From positions 1 to 8,132 of the forward strand of contig DSAU01000276.1 of the NCBI GenBank assembly GCA_011046315.1: a stretch of 8,132 nucleotides of DNA, given 5' to 3'. The stretch's first letter is position 1; each line of letters opens with the position of its first letter. The DNA comes from a bacterium. Lineage in GTDB: Bacteria > Zhuqueibacterota > Zhuqueibacteria > Thermofontimicrobiales > Thermofontimicrobiaceae. Shown here one piece after another: positions 6,969-8,132 of the stretch. Below the pieces are notes generated by a model. The model was not told the DNA's origin. It searched no databases and saw only the letters and a list, made by a program, of their open reading frames with translations. A program made the position numbers and the translations under genes.

Positions 6969-6997
6969 TTGCAATAGTTTGCAGATTTAACTATATT
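6969..6997 (+). promoter_or_regulatory. Candidate sigma-70-type promoter of the ACT-domain gene
   Basis: TTGCAA (6969-6974) and TATATT (6992-6997, five of six consensus bases) are separated by exactly 17 nt. Initiation would fall near 7004, giving a short leader that contains the GGAGGTG ribosome-binding site. The promoter lies outside the palindromic element, so the insertion does not break it. Confidence 0.6.
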
Positions 6998-7016
6998 CAA
7001 AAAACTTAATTTCAAT

Positions 7017-7023
7017 GGAGGTG
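7017..7023 (+). promoter_or_regulatory. Ribosome-binding site that fixes the ACT-gene start
   Basis: GGAGGTG is a near-perfect anti-16S match ending three bases before the ATG at 7027, with five bases between GGAGG and the ATG. It overlaps an in-frame ATG at 7015, which therefore cannot be the start. Translation begins at 7027. Confidence 0.85.
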
Positions 7024-7026
7024 TTC

Positions 7027-7509
7027 ATGAAAAAATATCAGTTTGTGCATAGTGGGGACTATGTTAAAATTCTGTTGCATAAAATTCCTGAAAAGCCCGG
7101 GGTCGCCGCCAAAATATTATCCATCATCGCCCGTGAAAACATCAACATTTTAACCATCAAGCATACGGTTCACAGCAAAGAAAAGGGAGAGTTTGCCTTT
7201 ACAGTCAAGGCAGAAGATGCAGATGAAACCATCGATTTAATGAAAAAAAATTTGAAAGATATCGGCGCAAAAGATTTGACAGTGAGGCGCGATCTGGCGC
7301 TGGTTTTTATCTGGGGAGATGAAATAAAAAATCTGGGTGAATTCGCCTCGGATGTACTACGAGCTTTCAGCCAGTACAATGTTGAATTTGATTCGCTATC
7401 CCTGGCGATAGAGGGAATTACTTGCATAGTTCCCAACGATCAATTCAATTCAGCCATGCATGCGTTCAATAAAATGTTTGTGGATGAGCCGATTATTTCG
7501 CCGATTTAA
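7027..7509 (+). CDS. Stand-alone tandem ACT-domain protein (160 aa)
   Basis: Two ACT-type regions are visible. The first is about residues 12-82, with VKILLHKIPEKPGVAAKILS followed by ENINILTIKHT. The second is about 89-152, with LALVFIWGDEIKNLGEFASDVLRAFSQ and then strand-rich sequence. The PGVAA.I...A.E.INI pattern resembles the regulatory C-terminal half of aspartate kinase, but there is no kinase domain, and 160 residues is the size of the regulatory module alone. ACT domains bind amino acids or other small ligands and usually dimerise, so a cytosolic sensor or regulatory subunit is plausible. The ligand is unknown. The gene has its own promoter and a strong Shine-Dalgarno. Its downstream neighbour is convergent, so it is probably monocistronic. 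Confidence 0.8.
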   Translation: MKKYQFVHSGDYVKILLHKIPEKPGVAAKILSIIARENINILTIKHTVHSKEKGEFAFTVKAEDADETIDLMKKNLKDIGAKDLTVRRDLALVFIWGDEIKNLGEFASDVLRAFSQYNVEFDSLSLAIEGITCIVPNDQFNSAMHAFNKMFVDEPIISPI

Positions 7510-7569
7510 GAATGTTTCTTTTTGTTTGAACGAATGGAAAAAAATGGATGAAAAACAGCGAGGGAAAGA

Positions 7570-7818
7570 TTATTTGTCTTTGATTGAGTAGCCCGCTTCT
7601 TTTTTCAATGATTCTATGAAATAGTTTTTCATTTCACGCATATCTGTTTGCAATTCACTGATACGTTGATTCAGTTCAATTAATCGCTGATTCATATCAG
7701 CAAATCTCTGGTTCATTTCGCTGCGGAGATCATCAATTCTGCGGTTGTTGTAAAAAATACCAACAATTATGGCAAAGATAATTGGCACGACGATGGCAAT
7801 AACATGTGACCATTCCAT
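7570..7818 (-). CDS. Small single-helix membrane protein with heptad coiled coil (82 aa)
   Basis: The ATG at 7816-7818 is preceded by AAAGGA seven bases upstream. Residues 4-23 are a hydrophobic helix (HVIAIVVPIIFAIIVGIF region). A basic NNRR turn follows, then five consecutive heptads from M35 to E69 beginning M, M, L, L and M, three of them containing NQR. This predicts a membrane-tethered oligomeric coiled coil facing the cytoplasm. Similar short proteins are usually annotated as hypothetical, and I recognise no function. The longer in-frame reading to a TTG at 7881 is excluded because that TTG is part of the -35 hexamer. The gene is convergent with the ACT-domain gene, with 60 nt between stops and no clear terminator. 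Confidence 0.75.
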   Translation of the reverse strand: MEWSHVIAIVVPIIFAIIVGIFYNNRRIDDLRSEMNQRFADMNQRLIELNQRISELQTDMREMKNYFIESLKKEAGYSIKDK

Positions 7819-7825
7819 ATAATTA

Positions 7826-7831
7826 TCCTTT
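7826..7831 (-). promoter_or_regulatory. Ribosome-binding site of the 82-residue membrane protein
   Basis: AAAGGA on the minus strand lies seven bases before the ATG at 7818. It supports the short start over the upstream in-frame TTG. Confidence 0.75.
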
Positions 7832-7852
7832 GCGTTGTTTGCTGACTTTTCA

Positions 7853-7881
7853 AATATAAAATATTTATAATAAAATGTCAA
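7853..7881 (-). promoter_or_regulatory. Near-consensus sigma-70 promoter of the 82-residue membrane protein
   Basis: On the minus strand, a perfect -35 TTGACA (7876-7881) is followed after exactly 17 nt by TATATT (7853-7858), five of six consensus bases. Initiation would fall near 7846, giving a leader of about 28 nt that contains the AAAGGA site. This is the strongest promoter-like signal in the window. Confidence 0.78.
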
Positions 7882-7960
7882 GCAAAAGTTAAGTTTGTGA
7901 GATGTTTAAATAACAGCAAAGTAATAGTTCAGCACGTAATCGATCACAGGGATAAATAAT

Positions 7961-8004
7961 TCTCACGCAAAGACGCGAAGCCGCAAAAGTAACGCAGAGA
8001 AAAA
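7961..8004. repeat. Degenerate ACGCAAAG-type tandem repeat
   Basis: Four imperfect 8-mers follow one another: ACGCAAAG (7965-7972), ACGCGAAG (7973-7980), CCGCAAAA (7981-7988) and, after a 3-nt slip, ACGCAGAG (7992-7999). From general knowledge, similar sequences recur beside GxxExxY and four-helix-bundle genes in many unrelated environmental bacteria. Here the repeat lies 15 nt past the stop of such a gene. The rest of 7882-7960 shows nothing recognisable. Confidence 0.6.
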
Positions 8005-8018
8005 CAGATAAATATTTC

Positions 8019-8132
8019 TTATTCTTCTAAACCAAGAACTATCCGCTCAATACCATCCTTCATAACTGGTACATTGAAGTTCAACAGAAGCCCCAGCTTA
8101 GTTTTAGTCCGCCAGCTGGCGGATAAGTTAAA
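8019..8132 (-). CDS. GxxExxY family protein, C-terminal 37 residues (runs off the right edge)
   Basis: On the minus strand, the frame open from the window edge to TAA at 8019-8021 ends in KLGLLLNFNVPVMKDGIERI followed by VLGLEE. This is the characteristic C-terminal end of the GxxExxY family (PDDEXK-like fold, function unknown). The start and the name-giving motif lie outside the window. The segment before KLGLLLNF reads FNLSASWRTKT, a few residues longer than the usual YLK-x(4)-KLGLL spacing as I recall it. The extra SASWR is encoded by a 16-bp palindrome. Confidence 0.75.
   Translation of the reverse strand, partial: FNLSASWRTKTKLGLLLNFNVPVMKDGIERIVLGLEE
8108..8123. repeat. Perfect 16-bp palindrome inside the GxxExxY coding sequence
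   Basis: TCCGCCAGCTGGCGGA equals its own reverse complement and is much GC-richer than its surroundings. It lies in frame and encodes SASWR. Its position just before the conserved KLGLLLNF strand suggests an in-frame palindromic insertion, although the upstream part of the gene cannot be seen. Confidence 0.8.

Noticed and set aside
7015..7029. ATG at 7015 as start of the ACT-domain gene
   Set aside because: It overlaps the GGAGGTG ribosome-binding site, which is ideally spaced for the ATG at 7027.
7819..7881. TTG at 7881 as start of the small membrane protein
   Set aside because: This TTG is the beginning of the TTGACA -35 hexamer and lies upstream of the predicted transcription start. The ATG at 7818 has a proper AAAGGA.
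7961..8004. CRISPR array
   Set aside because: The units are 8 bp and contiguous, with no spacers and no cas genes.

Overview
The window looks like a chromosomal segment of a moderate-GC, uncultured-type bacterium. Where signals can be read, the genes use clear Shine-Dalgarno sequences (GGAGGTG, AAAGGA) and sigma-70-like promoters (TTGCAA-17-TATATT, TTGACA-17-TATATT). That argues against a typical Bacteroidota and fits a Calditrichota/KSB1-like or deltaproteobacterium-like lineage. The lineage call is an inference from gene content and signals, not a measurement.

Layout. (1) Positions 1-2121, plus strand: the C-terminal part of a large protein ending in a PglZ-type alkaline-phosphatase-superfamily domain. 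The reading frame is open to the left edge, so the gene begins outside the window. It is probably the right end of a BREX/Pgl-like defence locus. (2) Positions 2195-6567, minus strand: a tight four-gene run transcribed right to left. It encodes a family 2 glycosyltransferase, a ParB/Spo0J-like N-terminal-domain protein, a spore-photoproduct-lyase-like radical SAM protein (TTG start), and a membrane-anchored reductive-dehalogenase-like corrinoid/Fe-S protein. Intergenic gaps shrink from 34 to 23 to 14 nt, and the last Shine-Dalgarno overlaps the preceding stop codon. (3) Positions 6568-7026: a 459-nt gap between divergent genes. It holds a candidate operon promoter, a roughly 250-bp palindromic MITE-like element (terminal inverted repeats, an 11-bp flanking direct repeat and four internal mini-hairpins), and the promoter of the next gene. 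(4) Positions 7027-7509, plus strand: a stand-alone double-ACT-domain regulatory protein. (5) Positions 7570-7818, minus strand: an 82-residue one-helix membrane protein with a five-heptad coiled coil and a near-consensus promoter. (6) Positions 7961-8132: a degenerate ACGCAAAG-type tandem repeat beside the 3' end of a GxxExxY-family gene that runs off the right edge and carries a perfect 16-bp palindrome inside its coding sequence.

How the genes may work together. The four-gene minus-strand run is the best candidate for an undescribed system. It combines two Fe-S redox enzymes (radical SAM and corrinoid/Fe-S), a ParB-like protein and a glycosyltransferase in one transcription unit. No substrate can be named from sequence alone. 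The MITE-like element directly abuts the presumed promoter of this unit.
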